NCBI RefSeq assembly: GCF_002966125.1
Contig: NZ_CP027062.1
Location: 2,776,501-2,840,500, forward strand
DNA from: Pukyongia salina
GTDB taxonomy: Bacteria; Bacteroidota; Bacteroidia; Flavobacteriales; Flavobacteriaceae
Length of the DNA: 64,000 nucleotides
Reading direction: 5' to 3'
The translations under genes and the position numbers were made by a program. Under the pieces are notes generated by a model. It ran no database searches and was not told where the DNA came from. It saw only the letters and a list, made by a program, of their open reading frames with translations. Shown piece after piece: positions 1 to 9,139 of the stretch. How positions within the stretch are numbered: position 1 is the first letter of the stretch; each line of letters starts with the position of its first letter.

Positions 1-1563
1 TCGCTCGATCTTTTTCTTGGCCTTGTTGATCAGGCTATACGGAATTCCGTTTTTCTGAGCTACTTCGAAGGTAAAAGAGCTCCCTGCCTCACCCAGGTGC
101 AATTTGAACATAGGTTCAAGGCTTTTGCTATCAAATTGCATATTGGCATTAACGGCATTGGGTAATTCGTTTGCCAGCAGTTTTAGATTGGTGTAGTGGG
201 TGGTTATAATGCCAAATGCTTCCCGTTCATAAAATACTTCCAGAAATGTTTCGGCCAAAGCACCTCCCAATTCGGGGTCACTACCGGTGCCAAATTCATC
301 GATAAGAAAAAGTGTATCGCTCTTACATTTTTTCAGAAATTGATTCATCATTTTCAAACGATAACTGTAGGTGCTTAGGTGATTCTCAATACTTTGGTTA
401 TCGCCTATGTCTGTTAATACCCTTCCGAAGAAACAAAACTCACTCAACGGATCTGCCGGTACCAGCATACCCGATTGTAACATGAGTTGTAATAGCCCTA
501 CCGTTTTTAGCGTGATACTTTTACCCCCGGCATTTGGGCCGCTAATTACAATGATCCTTTTATCAGGGGCCAGTTCGATGGTTTGAGGAAAGGTTTTTGC
601 TTTTTGTTTTCTGTTGGAAACTAAAAGGAGTGGGTGATAGGCATTTTTCAGGAAAAGCCTTTTTTCTGAACTCAACAAAGGTAAATTCCCGCCTATATCG
701 ATGGCGTATCGCGCTTTAGCATAAAAAACGTCGATCCTGGTAAGATATTCCTGATAGCCGGATAAGGTTTCCCTGAAAGGGCGTATAAAGTCGGTTAACT
801 CCTTAAGAATGCGTTTAACTTCTTCTTGTTCCTCATAGACAAGGTTACTTAGTTCGTTTGCAAATTCCAAGGTCTCTTGTGGCTCAATATAGACAATACT
901 ACCCGTCTTGGATTGTCCCAGGACCATTCCCTTTACCTTTCGCCTGTGCATGGCCTTAACAGCGAGTACTCTTCGGTTGTCTACCACAGATTCCCTTATC
1001 TCGTCCAGGAGATCTGAAGAGGAGTATCTGCTAAGAGCCTTCGTAAACGACGAATTGATCTGTCCCTTTACTACATTTAAACGTTTCCGGATAGCAGCCA
1101 GTTCACTTGAAGCACTATCCTTGATCGCGCCATAGCGATCGATAACAGCAATTATTGCTTCGGAAATACTATTGGTGTAATCCACATCTCCGGAGTACTC
1201 ATAAAGTTGGGTATAGAATTCGTTATACTTTTTAAAGAAGGCTAACAATTCTTTGGTTGTATTTGAAACGGAAAGTATTCTTCTGAAAGCACCTATTTCT
1301 AACGAACTATTTTCAATGTTCAGAAGGTGTAATTCGTTGGAGATCGCTTCGAAACCATGATTTGGGATTCGATTTTCATTATCGAAAGAAGCAGTAAATT
1401 CCTTGACACGATACAACTCCGGTTGGATAGATTCTGTGTCTTTATAAGGAACTATAGCCAACACTTCATTTCGACCAGGATCTGTAATGCAAAATTCTGA
1501 GATCTGCTGCAAAACGGATGGAAATTCTAAATCCTGTAATGTTTTTTTATCAATTCGAACCAT
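1..1563 (-). CDS. mutS2: Endonuclease MutS2 (3' end outside the window)
   Basis: The reverse-strand frame is open from an ATG at 1563 to the left edge, giving 521 residues with no stop. The Walker A motif GPNAGGKS lies near 510-540 and the Walker B stretch LIDEFGTGSDP near 290-320, which together are the MutS-family ATPase. The N-terminal part lacks the MutS mismatch-recognition domain and starts directly with the core/clamp, as in MutS2. MutS2 proteins act on branched DNA and stalled ribosomes; the C-terminal Smr nuclease domain would lie beyond the edge and cannot be checked. The gene is divergent from ung with 49 bp between the starts, so the two DNA-repair genes share a promoter region. 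Family assignment is firm; only the C-terminus is unknown. Confidence 0.95.
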   Translation of the reverse strand, partial: MVRIDKKTLQDLEFPSVLQQISEFCITDPGRNEVLAIVPYKDTESIQPELYRVKEFTASFDNENRIPNHGFEAISNELHLLNIENSSLEIGAFRRILSVSNTTKELLAFFKKYNEFYTQLYEYSGDVDYTNSISEAIIAVIDRYGAIKDSASSELAAIRKRLNVVKGQINSSFTKALSRYSSSDLLDEIRESVVDNRRVLAVKAMHRRKVKGMVLGQSKTGSIVYIEPQETLEFANELSNLVYEEQEEVKRILKELTDFIRPFRETLSGYQEYLTRIDVFYAKARYAIDIGGNLPLLSSEKRLFLKNAYHPLLLVSNRKQKAKTFPQTIELAPDKRIIVISGPNAGGKSITLKTVGLLQLMLQSGMLVPADPLSEFCFFGRVLTDIGDNQSIENHLSTYSYRLKMMNQFLKKCKSDTLFLIDEFGTGSDPELGGALAETFLEVFYEREAFGIITTHYTNLKLLANELPNAVNANMQFDSKSLEPMFKLHLGEAGSSFTFEVAQKNGIPYSLINKAKKKIER

Positions 1564-1612
1564 TCCGTTATAATGCTGTAATTTTAGCTGTTGGATTACA
1601 AAAATACGGATA

Positions 1613-2284
1613 ATGGATGTAAATATTGAAGAAAGCTGGAAGCAGGTCCTTGGTAAAGAATTTGATAAGGATTATTTCAAACTGCTAACCAACTTCGTGA
1701 GGAAAGAATACGCTACGCATAAGTGTTTCCCTCCGGGAAGGGAGATTTTTTCGGCTTTCGATCATACGCCGTTTTCGCAAGTTAAAGCCGTTATTTTGGG
1801 GCAGGATCCGTACCATGGTGATGGACAGGCGAACGGACTCTGTTTCTCGGTGGGCGAGGGGGTTGCGAAGCCGCCTTCTCTGGTTAATATATTTTCAGAA
1901 TTGAAGAATGATCTGGGTGTAAGTCCGCCCGATCATGGTAACCTGCAATCATGGGCAGAGCAAGGAGTCCTTTTACTCAACGCAACACTCACCGTAAGGG
2001 CGCATCAGGCAGGGAGTCACCAGAACAAGGGATGGGAACAATTTACAGATGCGGCCATTACCGCTCTTTCGGAAGGTTGTGAGAATCTGGTTTTTCTGTT
2101 ATGGGGTGGTTATGCCAGGAAAAAAGGAGCGCGTATCGATTCGTCCAGGCATTTGGTACTCAGCAGCGGACATCCATCACCTTTAAGTGCCAACAGAGGG
2201 TATTGGTTTGGAAACCAACATTTCAGCAAAACAAATGCATATTTAACGGAAAAAGGAAAACAGCCAATAGGTTGGCAATTATAA
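1613..2284 (+). CDS. ung: Uracil-DNA glycosylase, family 1
   Basis: The 223-residue protein removes uracil from DNA to start base excision repair. The water-activating loop GQDPYH is at residues 63-68 (catalytic Asp65) and the minor-groove loop HPSPLS begins at His187, both intact. The length matches the family (about 220-230). The start ATG follows directly on the divergent mutS2 promoter region, and no in-frame ATG lies further upstream. The 3' end converges with a tiny reverse-strand gene (2305-2412). Confidence 0.97.
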   Translation: MDVNIEESWKQVLGKEFDKDYFKLLTNFVRKEYATHKCFPPGREIFSAFDHTPFSQVKAVILGQDPYHGDGQANGLCFSVGEGVAKPPSLVNIFSELKNDLGVSPPDHGNLQSWAEQGVLLLNATLTVRAHQAGSHQNKGWEQFTDAAITALSEGCENLVFLLWGGYARKKGARIDSSRHLVLSSGHPSPLSANRGYWFGNQHFSKTNAYLTEKGKQPIGWQL

Positions 2285-2304
2285 ATTGGAAGAGGGGAAG
2301 CAGA

Positions 2305-2412
2305 TTATTCTTCGTCCGGAGTATCGGGTTCGGTTGCATCATTACAACTAAACTGCAACAAAAGATAATTTGTTACTAGCAAGGCCCCCAGTATGATTAA
2401 GAAAGTGGTCAT
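2305..2412 (-). CDS. Tiny membrane protein with acidic tail
   Basis: A 35-residue reverse-strand frame starts at ATG 2412 and ends at TAA 2305. It has a short N-terminus, one hydrophobic segment (about residues 4-20), then Cys24 and a strongly acidic C-terminus ending PDTPDEE. The reading is biased like coding sequence, and similar 35-45 residue single-pass proteins with a cysteine after the membrane segment are common in Flavobacteriaceae. The Cys sits too far after the hydrophobic stretch for a clear lipobox. It lies convergent to ung. No function is known, and because of its size the call rests only on composition and layout. Confidence 0.5.
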   Translation of the reverse strand: MTTFLIILGALLVTNYLLLQFSCNDATEPDTPDEE

Positions 2413-2476
2413 AAACTTACTATTTACTCTAGTAAGATTCTTAAGATGTGAAAGGGTTGCGTAGGTTTTTAAAAAA

Positions 2477-3322
2477 TTATTGATCTTCTTCCGAAGTACT
2501 TGATATAAAATTCTTTAGCGCTTCCATATTCCCGTTGAAAATATCAAAATCTACCTCTCCATCAACAGAAGAGAGATCGTAAGAAGCAGATCGCTGCCAA
2601 AAAGACCACCCGCCTTTTGCCGACCAGAAATAAGGAATGGTTGGTTCAGATTTACTGGTATATTCTGCGACCCACAAAGGATAAGAGGCAAATTCCTCCC
2701 GATTGAGATACTGGGAAGCGAAATATGAATTTGAATAGATCATTGGTTTTTTGCCTGAAAGTTTCTCTACGGTTTGTAAGAAGCTTAACAGGTCTGCCGT
2801 GAGTTTGGTTTTGTTAACAGCTCCTACAAGACTCCCACTTTCAATGTCGAGCACCATTGGAAGGTCATTCGCTCCCAATTCACCTACAGTACTATAAAAG
2901 AATTCGGCCTGCACCTCGGGGTCGTCGTTAGACCTATAGAAGTGATAGGCTCCTCTGTATCGGCCTGCTTTTTCAATGTTCTTCCAGTTTGAGTCGAACT
3001 CCGAATCCATTAAAGTCCTGCCCTCGGTAGCCTTACAAATAATAAAAGTGATCTTATCAGACAGGCCGGACCAGTCGATATCTTTTTGATATTTGGATAT
3101 ATCAATGCCTTTTAAGTATGCGGTGGTATCTGCATAATGCGACGCCTGAAAGCTGTCTCGCTGGCCACCTCCGGCTGTAAGATCGGGATCGACAATGATA
3201 CGTTCGGTATTTTCGGCAAGATCTTTAGCAAAGATCGTTTCAGAAATAAAAAGAGTAACAAGCAAACCCCCTCCCAGGAGTATAAGTGTAAGGGTAAGAT
3301 AATAGAAGTGATGTGTTTTCAT
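2477..3322 (-). CDS. GH25 family lysozyme (muramidase), membrane-anchored or exported
   Basis: The 281-residue protein has an N-terminal hydrophobic segment (about residues 8-32), either an uncleaved anchor or a signal peptide, then a linker and a glycoside hydrolase 25 domain from residue 70. The domain opens with GIDISKYQ (Asp74) and carries the catalytic pair in LDIE (Asp159, Glu161), as in Cellosyl-type N-acetylmuramidases that cut the MurNAc-GlcNAc bond of peptidoglycan. It is a single transcription unit between the tiny protein and the 3381 gene on the same strand. Such proteins serve in wall remodelling or as exported antibacterial enzymes; the sequence does not decide between them. 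Confidence 0.9.
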   Translation of the reverse strand: MKTHHFYYLTLTLILLGGGLLVTLFISETIFAKDLAENTERIIVDPDLTAGGGQRDSFQASHYADTTAYLKGIDISKYQKDIDWSGLSDKITFIICKATEGRTLMDSEFDSNWKNIEKAGRYRGAYHFYRSNDDPEVQAEFFYSTVGELGANDLPMVLDIESGSLVGAVNKTKLTADLLSFLQTVEKLSGKKPMIYSNSYFASQYLNREEFASYPLWVAEYTSKSEPTIPYFWSAKGGWSFWQRSASYDLSSVDGEVDFDIFNGNMEALKNFISSTSEEDQ

Positions 3323-3380
3323 CTTTATAAATGATTTAATTCACACCAGTACACAAAATGAAATCGGGGAGATTTACCTC

Positions 3381-4232
3381 TTAAATATACAATATCTTTT
3401 CGGGAGGAACAATTTGCTCTATTAGATCGAGGTGATGTAATTTTTGCTGAATTCGTTCTACTTGTGCAAAACTAAGGTTCTCCTGGCTCCATTCGGTTAG
3501 GGAAAGCCATTCGATTACATCCTCTATCTTTTGATCGTATCTATTTGCAATCATGTGCGCGATACGTGGTATTTCTTTAAAATCGGCGGTTGTATTGTTA
3601 ATGATCTCCAGGATCTTTTGGATTGCCTCCGGTTCATCTTCCAGAATATCATTACGTACCGCGATCACGAAACATGGCCATGGAGTAGGACATTCGCCAA
3701 CACTTCTAAAAGGCCCGTTGTCTACATAAGGCTTGGTGGTAAACTTTTCCCACATAAAATAATCTCCATCTCCTTTTGGAAGGGCTTCCAGGGCACCATC
3801 GAGATTTCGTATCACTTCAAATTTTAGATCGCTGCCAGTATCCCAACCCTGGTTCTCTGCATTCACAAAGGCCATTAGATGAGAGCCCGATCCGTATCTA
3901 CTAATGGCTGCGGTTTTCCCTTTTAGATCCGAAATTTTATGGTAATTACTTTCTTTCGCAACATGAATACCCCATATTAATGGGGAAGCAACGAATACCT
4001 GAACAATAGAGCAGTCGCTACCATTGCATATGTCCCTAATTATTCCTTCGGTTAGGATCACAGCCAGATCGATCTCTTTTTCACGCAGGGCAGTTGCCAT
4101 GGCCCCAGTACCTCCAAAAAAGTCTTTCCACCGAAGATTGATCCCTTCTTTAGTATACGATTTGTCACGTAGTGTTAAGTACCAGGGAAGATTGAAATGT
4201 TCCGGTACCCCACCAATATGGAATTTTTTCAT
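3381..4232 (-). CDS. Periplasmic-binding-protein-like protein without signal peptide
   Basis: The 283-residue protein resembles NMT1/SsuA-type substrate-binding proteins (type 2 periplasmic-binding fold). Typical segments are the GGTGAMATALREKEID stretch near residue 40 and the hinge region around GKTAAISRYGSGSH near residue 105. It starts directly with the fold (MKKFHIGGVPE) and has neither signal peptide nor lipobox, so it is probably cytoplasmic. No permease or ATPase lies nearby. It overlaps the upstream nucleoside phosphorylase gene by 4 bp (ATGA), so they are cotranscribed. It may be an enzyme or ligand sensor on this fold (compare MqnA/MqnD or ThiY-like proteins); which one is unknown. 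Confidence 0.75.
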   Translation of the reverse strand: MKKFHIGGVPEHFNLPWYLTLRDKSYTKEGINLRWKDFFGGTGAMATALREKEIDLAVILTEGIIRDICNGSDCSIVQVFVASPLIWGIHVAKESNYHKISDLKGKTAAISRYGSGSHLMAFVNAENQGWDTGSDLKFEVIRNLDGALEALPKGDGDYFMWEKFTTKPYVDNGPFRSVGECPTPWPCFVIAVRNDILEDEPEAIQKILEIINNTTADFKEIPRIAHMIANRYDQKIEDVIEWLSLTEWSQENLSFAQVERIQQKLHHLDLIEQIVPPEKILYI

Positions 4233-5101
4233 TGCACCAATTTATCTAGAGTCTTTTTTATTAAGTTATCGATAGCCATTTTGGGGTCTTTACTGAAACT
4301 TCCATTCGCCCGGTTGGCCAGTATCACATTTAGCGAAAGTGCTTTGTGCCCAAGCAATCCGGACATTCCATAAATAGCGGCAGTTTCCATTTCCAAATTG
4401 GTTATCCGTCTTCCGTTATAAAGAAAGGAACTAATCTTTCTATTCATTTCGGGATCCTGCAGCGGTAAACGCAATACACGTCCTTGTGGGCCATAAAATC
4501 CTACATTGGTAGTAGTTATTCCTTTTTTAATCCCTTCGGAAGTAAATTTAGTAAGGAGTTCCTGGTTTGCCGCCACAACATAAGGTTTGGAGTTATTCGC
4601 GTTCCATCCTGTGTGCTTTTGAAATGCTTCCGAAAATTCCTCGTCGAAAAGCTGGTCGGGTACCTCGTAGAAATGCAAAAGATTATCAAAACCTATTCCC
4701 ACTTCGCTTGCAATGATGCTATCTACGGGAATATCTGCCTGCATCGCACCTGAGGTCCCAACTCGCACGATCTCCAAAGCCCCTAAATTTTCCTTTAACG
4801 TTCTGGATTCGAAATCTACATTGACCAGCGCATCGAGTTCATTAAAAACGATGTCGATATTGTCCGGGCCTATTCCCGTCGATATAACTGTAATTCGCTT
4901 GCCCTTGTAAAAACCTGTATGCGTTTTAAATTCCCGGTGCTGCTTTTTTACTTCGATCTTCTCAAAATAGCAGGATACCTGCTCAACTCGTTCCTGGTCG
5001 CCTACGGTTATAATAGTGGAGGCAAGGTCTTCGGGCTTTAGATTGAGGTGGTATATACTTCCGTCGGGATTTAGTATGAGTTCAGATTCGAGTATTTTCA
5101 T
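4229..5101 (-). CDS. Nucleoside phosphorylase (uridine phosphorylase-like)
   Basis: A 290-residue PNP_UDP_1 family enzyme that splits nucleosides with phosphate into base and ribose-1-phosphate. The phosphate/ribose-binding stretch VGTSGAMQADIPV is around residues 112-124, and the base/ribose-binding segment NLEMETAAIYGMSG is near residue 236. The MET...E arrangement fits uridine phosphorylase and related enzymes, but the substrate cannot be set from sequence alone. It overlaps the SUI1 gene upstream and the binding-protein-like gene downstream by 4 bp each, so it is in the middle of a four-gene operon. Confidence 0.88.
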   Translation of the reverse strand: MKILESELILNPDGSIYHLNLKPEDLASTIITVGDQERVEQVSCYFEKIEVKKQHREFKTHTGFYKGKRITVISTGIGPDNIDIVFNELDALVNVDFESRTLKENLGALEIVRVGTSGAMQADIPVDSIIASEVGIGFDNLLHFYEVPDQLFDEEFSEAFQKHTGWNANNSKPYVVAANQELLTKFTSEGIKKGITTTNVGFYGPQGRVLRLPLQDPEMNRKISSFLYNGRRITNLEMETAAIYGMSGLLGHKALSLNVILANRANGSFSKDPKMAIDNLIKKTLDKLVQ

Positions 5102-5424
5102 CCACCTACACGTTTTACTTTGAATCCCTTTTCTTTCAGAAAAGACATGATTTTATCCCGATAATCACCCTGAATGATGATCTGCTCGTTTTTAAAACTA
5201 CCACCAACACTTAGCAGCTGTTTTAATTCCTTTGCAAGCTGTTTAAAATCTGATGTGGCCCCGTTATATCCTTCGATTATGGTAATTGGTTTTCCTTTTC
5301 GCTTCTCGTATTTACATATAAGAGGCTCCTCCTGCAGCCAAAAGGCAGGTTCTTCTTTTTTTTCCGGCGATTCTGATGGGACATGATCCGGAAAAAGATT
5401 TTTTAATTGATCCTGTAAATCCAT
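5098..5424 (-). CDS. SUI1/YciH-like translation initiation factor
   Basis: The 108-residue protein has a charged N-terminal arm and a C-terminal SUI1 domain (about residues 38-108) with the KPITIIEGYNG beta-strand and loop and an end LKEKGFKVKRVGG typical of bacterial YciH. These proteins resemble eukaryotic eIF1 and affect start-codon fidelity. The length is exactly that of YciH. The start codon overlaps the stop of the upstream oxygenase by one base (TAATG) and its end overlaps the phosphorylase by 4 bp, which suggests translational coupling. Confidence 0.92.
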   Translation of the reverse strand: MDLQDQLKNLFPDHVPSESPEKKEEPAFWLQEEPLICKYEKRKGKPITIIEGYNGATSDFKQLAKELKQLLSVGGSFKNEQIIIQGDYRDKIMSFLKEKGFKVKRVGG

Positions 5425-6374
5425 TATTTCTTGATCAGGCCAATTTCTACCAATCGCTGATGAAGGAATTCACCTGCAGTGATATCCTCATAGGCCTTTG
5501 GGTGATCCTCATCTATACATTCTTCCAGGCAATTGAGCTTCATATCGCTTCGCGGATGCATGAAAAAGGGAATAGAATACCTTGGCGTACCCCATTGTTC
5601 TCTGGGCGGGTTTACAACCCTGTGTATAGTAGATCTCAATTTATTATTGGTATGCCGTTCCAGCATATCGCCAACATTTATCACCAGCTCATCTTCTTCC
5701 GGGATGGCATCTATCCATTGTCCGTCTTTACGCAATACCTGAAGTCCGCCAGTAGAGGCCCCCATTAGTAAAGTGATAAGGTTAATATCTCCATGTGCGC
5801 CGGCACGTACAGCACCTTTGGGCTCTTCGGTGATAGGAGGGTAGTGGATAGGTCTCAGGATACTATTACCATTCGAAACCCAATGATCGAAGTAATTTTC
5901 TTCCAGCCCTATATACAAGGCCAGGGCTCTTAAAACATAAATTCCGGTCTTCTCAAGCATTCGGTAGGTCTGCATCCCAATTCTATTGAAATCGGGTAGT
6001 TCGGTAACGATAACGTTTTCCGGATATTCTTCGGGGAGTGCCGCATCTGCTGCGGGTTCTTGTCCAAAATGCCAAAATTCTTTCAGATCACCTTCTTTTT
6101 TTCCTTTGGCGTGTTCTTTTCCGAAGGAGACATAACCTCGCTGTCCACCAAGGCCTTCAATTTCGTATTTCAGCTTTTCTTCAACGGGTAGCGCAAAAAA
6201 AGCTTTCACTTCTCGATAAAGCTCTTCAACTAAGCGGTCACTTAAAAAGTGGTTTTTCAGGGACACGAAACCAATTTCTTCGTAAGCACTCCCAATTTCA
6301 TTAACAAATTTTTGTTTTCTTTTCGGATCGTCCGATAAGAAATCGGCCAGGTCTACACTGGGTATATTATTCAT
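5424..6374 (-). CDS. 2-oxoglutarate/Fe(II)-dependent oxygenase (isopenicillin N synthase family)
   Basis: The start is set at ATG 6374 (MNNIPSVDL), giving 316 residues; an in-frame start at 6407 would add 11 residues with no family match. The N-terminal DIOX_N region is followed by a double-stranded beta-helix with the iron ligands in HGDINL and, later, the His of STIHRV, and the 2-oxoglutarate-binding RYS triplet. Plant and bacterial relatives hydroxylate or desaturate small molecules; the substrate here is unknown. It is the first gene of an operon with a SUI1 factor, a nucleoside phosphorylase and a binding-protein-like protein. The E1 dehydrogenase gene is divergent. Confidence 0.88.
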   Translation of the reverse strand: MNNIPSVDLADFLSDDPKRKQKFVNEIGSAYEEIGFVSLKNHFLSDRLVEELYREVKAFFALPVEEKLKYEIEGLGGQRGYVSFGKEHAKGKKEGDLKEFWHFGQEPAADAALPEEYPENVIVTELPDFNRIGMQTYRMLEKTGIYVLRALALYIGLEENYFDHWVSNGNSILRPIHYPPITEEPKGAVRAGAHGDINLITLLMGASTGGLQVLRKDGQWIDAIPEEDELVINVGDMLERHTNNKLRSTIHRVVNPPREQWGTPRYSIPFFMHPRSDMKLNCLEECIDEDHPKAYEDITAGEFLHQRLVEIGLIKK

Positions 6375-6471
6375 CGGGTTTAATTTTCTAATACACAAAG
6401 ATACCAAATTATAAGGCTATTTCCGAAGATAAAAAAAGTGTAAAATTTCTTTTACAGACTGGGTTTTTTTC

Positions 6472-6479
6472 TACTTTTG
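6472..6479 (+). promoter_or_regulatory. Probable -7 element of the E1 gene
   Basis: TACTTTTG matches the Bacteroidota -7 consensus TAnnTTTG exactly and ends 19 bp before the ATG at 6499. A T-rich run lies where the -33 element would be, but without a clear TTG, so only the downstream element is convincing. Confidence 0.4.
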
Positions 6480-6498
6480 AACTTCATTCTTGCATTAC

Positions 6499-8505
6499 AT
6501 GGCTCAAACATCCTCTTCTACAATTGCATTCGATTACGATCCTGGGAAACTGGATAATTCGGTTTTACTTTCTCTCTACGAAAAAATGATAAAACCCAGG
6601 CTGATCGAGGAGAAAATGCTCATTCTGTTACGCCAGGGTAAAATTTCCAAATGGTTTAGCGGTATTGGCCAGGAGGCTATCGCAGTGGGTGTATGTGAAG
6701 TATTGAATAAGGATGAATATATCCTTCCCATGCACCGAAACCTGGGTATCTTCACTGGGCGTGAGATCCCTCTAAACAGGTTGTTTTCTCAATGGCAGGG
6801 AAAGGCTAACGGTTTTACCAAAGGTCGTGACCGCAGCTTTCACTTTGGAACCCAGGAGTACAAGATAGTAGGAATGATTTCACATCTCGGACCCCAATTT
6901 GGCGTTGCAGATGGGATCGCCCTGGGTAATCTCTTAAAGAAGAACAAACAGGTATGCGCCGTTTTTACCGGTGAAGGTGGTACGAGTGAAGGCGATATTC
7001 ACGAGGCTCTCAATGTTGCCTCGGTATGGCAACTACCCGTGCTTTTTTGCATAGAAAATAACGGCTATGGCTTGTCCACACCAACCGCCGAACAATACAA
7101 TTGCGAGCATCTGGCCGACAGGGGTAAGGGTTACGGCATGGAGACACACATTATAGACGGAAATAATATTTTAGAGGTGTACACCAGGCTCAAGGAGATC
7201 GTAGAAAGTATGCGGGAAACCCCCAGGCCGGTAATGATAGAATTCAAGACCTTCAGAATGCGCGGGCATGAAGAGGCAAGTGGCACTAAATATGTACCTC
7301 AGGATCTGATGGATCAATGGGCGGCAAAAGACCCCATCACCAATTATGCAGAATTTCTTCGGAATGCAAACATTTTAACCGAAGAAAAGGAAGTTGAGAT
7401 CAAAACTGCTATTGTACACGAGATCAACGAGAATCTTGATATCGCCTTTGCCGAAGACCCTATAGATTCTTCCGAAAGTAATGAGTTAAATGACGTATTT
7501 AAAGAGTTTGTATATCAAGAAGTTAAGCCAAATATCGAGACTCAGGAATTACGACTCGTAGATGCAATTTCGGAAGGCTTGAAACAGTCTATGGAGCGGC
7601 ATGAAAACTTAGTGATCATGGGGCAGGATATCGCCGAATATGGTGGTGTTTTTAAGATCACAGAAGGATTTCTGGATGCATTCGGAAAGGAACGTGTGCG
7701 CAATACGCCCATTTGCGAATCTGCCATAGTCTCTGCGGCAATGGGGCTTTCTATCAACGGATTTAAATCTGTTATGGAAATGCAGTTTGCAGATTTTGTT
7801 GCTTCGGGCTTTAATCCTATTGTTAATTATCTCGCCAAGACCCAATACAGATGGGAGCAGAATGCAGATGTGGTAATTCGTATGCCTTGTGGCGCCGGGG
7901 TAGGAGCAGGTCCGTTTCACAGTCAGACGAACGAAGCATGGTTCACCCATACTCCTGGTTTGAAAGTGGTGTATCCGGCATTTCCGTACGATGCTAAAGG
8001 ACTACTTGCAACAAGTATAGAAGATCCTAATCCTGTGCTTTTCTTCGAGCATAAGGCTTTATATCGAAGTGTACGACAGCAGGTGCCAACCGATTATTAC
8101 ACCATACCTCTGGGCAAAGCCGCGCTGCTAAAAGAAGGGAAGGATGTATCGATTATTACCTATGGTGCCGGCGTGCACTGGGCTATAGAAGAGCTGGAAA
8201 CCATGGATGCCGTTTCCGCAGAACTGATCGACCTCAGGACTTTAGCTCCTCTGGATACCGAAGCTATATTCAATTCGGTAAAGAAAACGGGGAAGGTGAT
8301 CATTCTTCAGGAAGATTCGCGATTTGGCGGCATTGCCTCCGATATTGCAGCCATGATCGCCGATGAATGTTTCGAAGCTCTCGATGCCCCGATCAAAAGA
8401 GTAGCTAGTCTGGACACACCTATTCCGTTTGCTGCTAATCTTGAGACTATTTATTTGTCGAAGCGAAAATTCAAGCAGGAACTACTCGAACTTCTAAGGT
8501 ACTAA
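6499..8505 (+). CDS. 2-oxoacid dehydrogenase E1, fused alpha and beta subunits
   Basis: The 668-residue protein joins both E1 subunits of a branched-chain or 2-oxoisovalerate-type dehydrogenase complex. The alpha half (about 1-335) carries the thiamine diphosphate motif GEGGTSEGD near residue 157 with ENNGYG further on. The beta half starts about residue 345 (LRLVDAISEGL) and has the typical GQDIAEYGGVF segment. The enzyme decarboxylates the 2-oxoacid and acylates the lipoyl E2, here not in the window. The ATG at 6499 is preferred to an in-frame TTG at 6490. The fused form is usual in Flavobacteriia. It stands alone, with its own promoter. Confidence 0.93.
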   Translation: MAQTSSSTIAFDYDPGKLDNSVLLSLYEKMIKPRLIEEKMLILLRQGKISKWFSGIGQEAIAVGVCEVLNKDEYILPMHRNLGIFTGREIPLNRLFSQWQGKANGFTKGRDRSFHFGTQEYKIVGMISHLGPQFGVADGIALGNLLKKNKQVCAVFTGEGGTSEGDIHEALNVASVWQLPVLFCIENNGYGLSTPTAEQYNCEHLADRGKGYGMETHIIDGNNILEVYTRLKEIVESMRETPRPVMIEFKTFRMRGHEEASGTKYVPQDLMDQWAAKDPITNYAEFLRNANILTEEKEVEIKTAIVHEINENLDIAFAEDPIDSSESNELNDVFKEFVYQEVKPNIETQELRLVDAISEGLKQSMERHENLVIMGQDIAEYGGVFKITEGFLDAFGKERVRNTPICESAIVSAAMGLSINGFKSVMEMQFADFVASGFNPIVNYLAKTQYRWEQNADVVIRMPCGAGVGAGPFHSQTNEAWFTHTPGLKVVYPAFPYDAKGLLATSIEDPNPVLFFEHKALYRSVRQQVPTDYYTIPLGKAALLKEGKDVSIITYGAGVHWAIEELETMDAVSAELIDLRTLAPLDTEAIFNSVKKTGKVIILQEDSRFGGIASDIAAMIADECFEALDAPIKRVASLDTPIPFAANLETIYLSKRKFKQELLELLRY

Positions 8506-8659
8506 ATGTACCAAATCCGGCTATAGTAACCGTTTCAGGATTAAAGAGCTACTTATTCTTTTTTCATCGTAATATTTGTTATTTTTATAAAAAGATGCTT
8601 CAGATACCTTAAAATGGCTATGAAGCGAGCAAACCTTACATCAACTTAAAATCTTAACA

Positions 8660-9139
8660 ATGAGAAAAACCATCACTTTAGCAGTTCTGGCTGCCGTATT
8701 TTTTTCCTGTGGCACGCCAAAAACGGTTCAGGAATCAAGAAAGATTATAAAGGGGTATTGGAGTTTGGATGAGATCACTTACAGTGAATCCGGAAACTTC
8801 AATGTTCAATTACTTGATGACACTTCCAAGGAGTGTTTTGAAGGCAGTAACTGGAGATTTATTCCAAATAACAACACGGGAAATTATTCCATAGAAGACA
8901 GTAACTGTCCCACCGGGGAGCGTTATTTTATCTTCGCCATTCAGGAGATCGATCCAACAACGGGTTTGTATGATTTCCTGTTAAAACCAACAAACGAAAA
9001 GAAAAAATCTGAAAACAATGTTGGTTTCAGGCTACGGCTGGCAAAACTTAGTAACTCGGCTATGCAGTGGGAACAAACTGTAAACCTTGAAGGCAAACCT
9101 TTTACAATTTATATGAACTTTTCTAAAATCAGTGAATAA
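8660..9139 (+). CDS. Lipocalin-like lipoprotein
   Basis: A 159-residue protein with an N-terminal signal and lipobox FFSCG (Cys about 18), so it is a lipoprotein. The mature part begins with a helix and a GYWSLDEITYS strand and shows the alternating beta pattern of flavobacterial lipocalin-like proteins (lipocalin_4/5 type), with two cysteines that could form a disulfide. It overlaps the next OmpA-family gene by one base (TAATG), so both are made together. The ligand or partner is unknown. Confidence 0.82.
   Translation: MRKTITLAVLAAVFFSCGTPKTVQESRKIIKGYWSLDEITYSESGNFNVQLLDDTSKECFEGSNWRFIPNNNTGNYSIEDSNCPTGERYFIFAIQEIDPTTGLYDFLLKPTNEKKKSENNVGFRLRLAKLSNSAMQWEQTVNLEGKPFTIYMNFSKISE

Noticed and set aside
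6374-6407. Longer start of the 2OG oxygenase
   Set aside because: The 11 extra residues match nothing, and the family begins at MNNIPSVDL.
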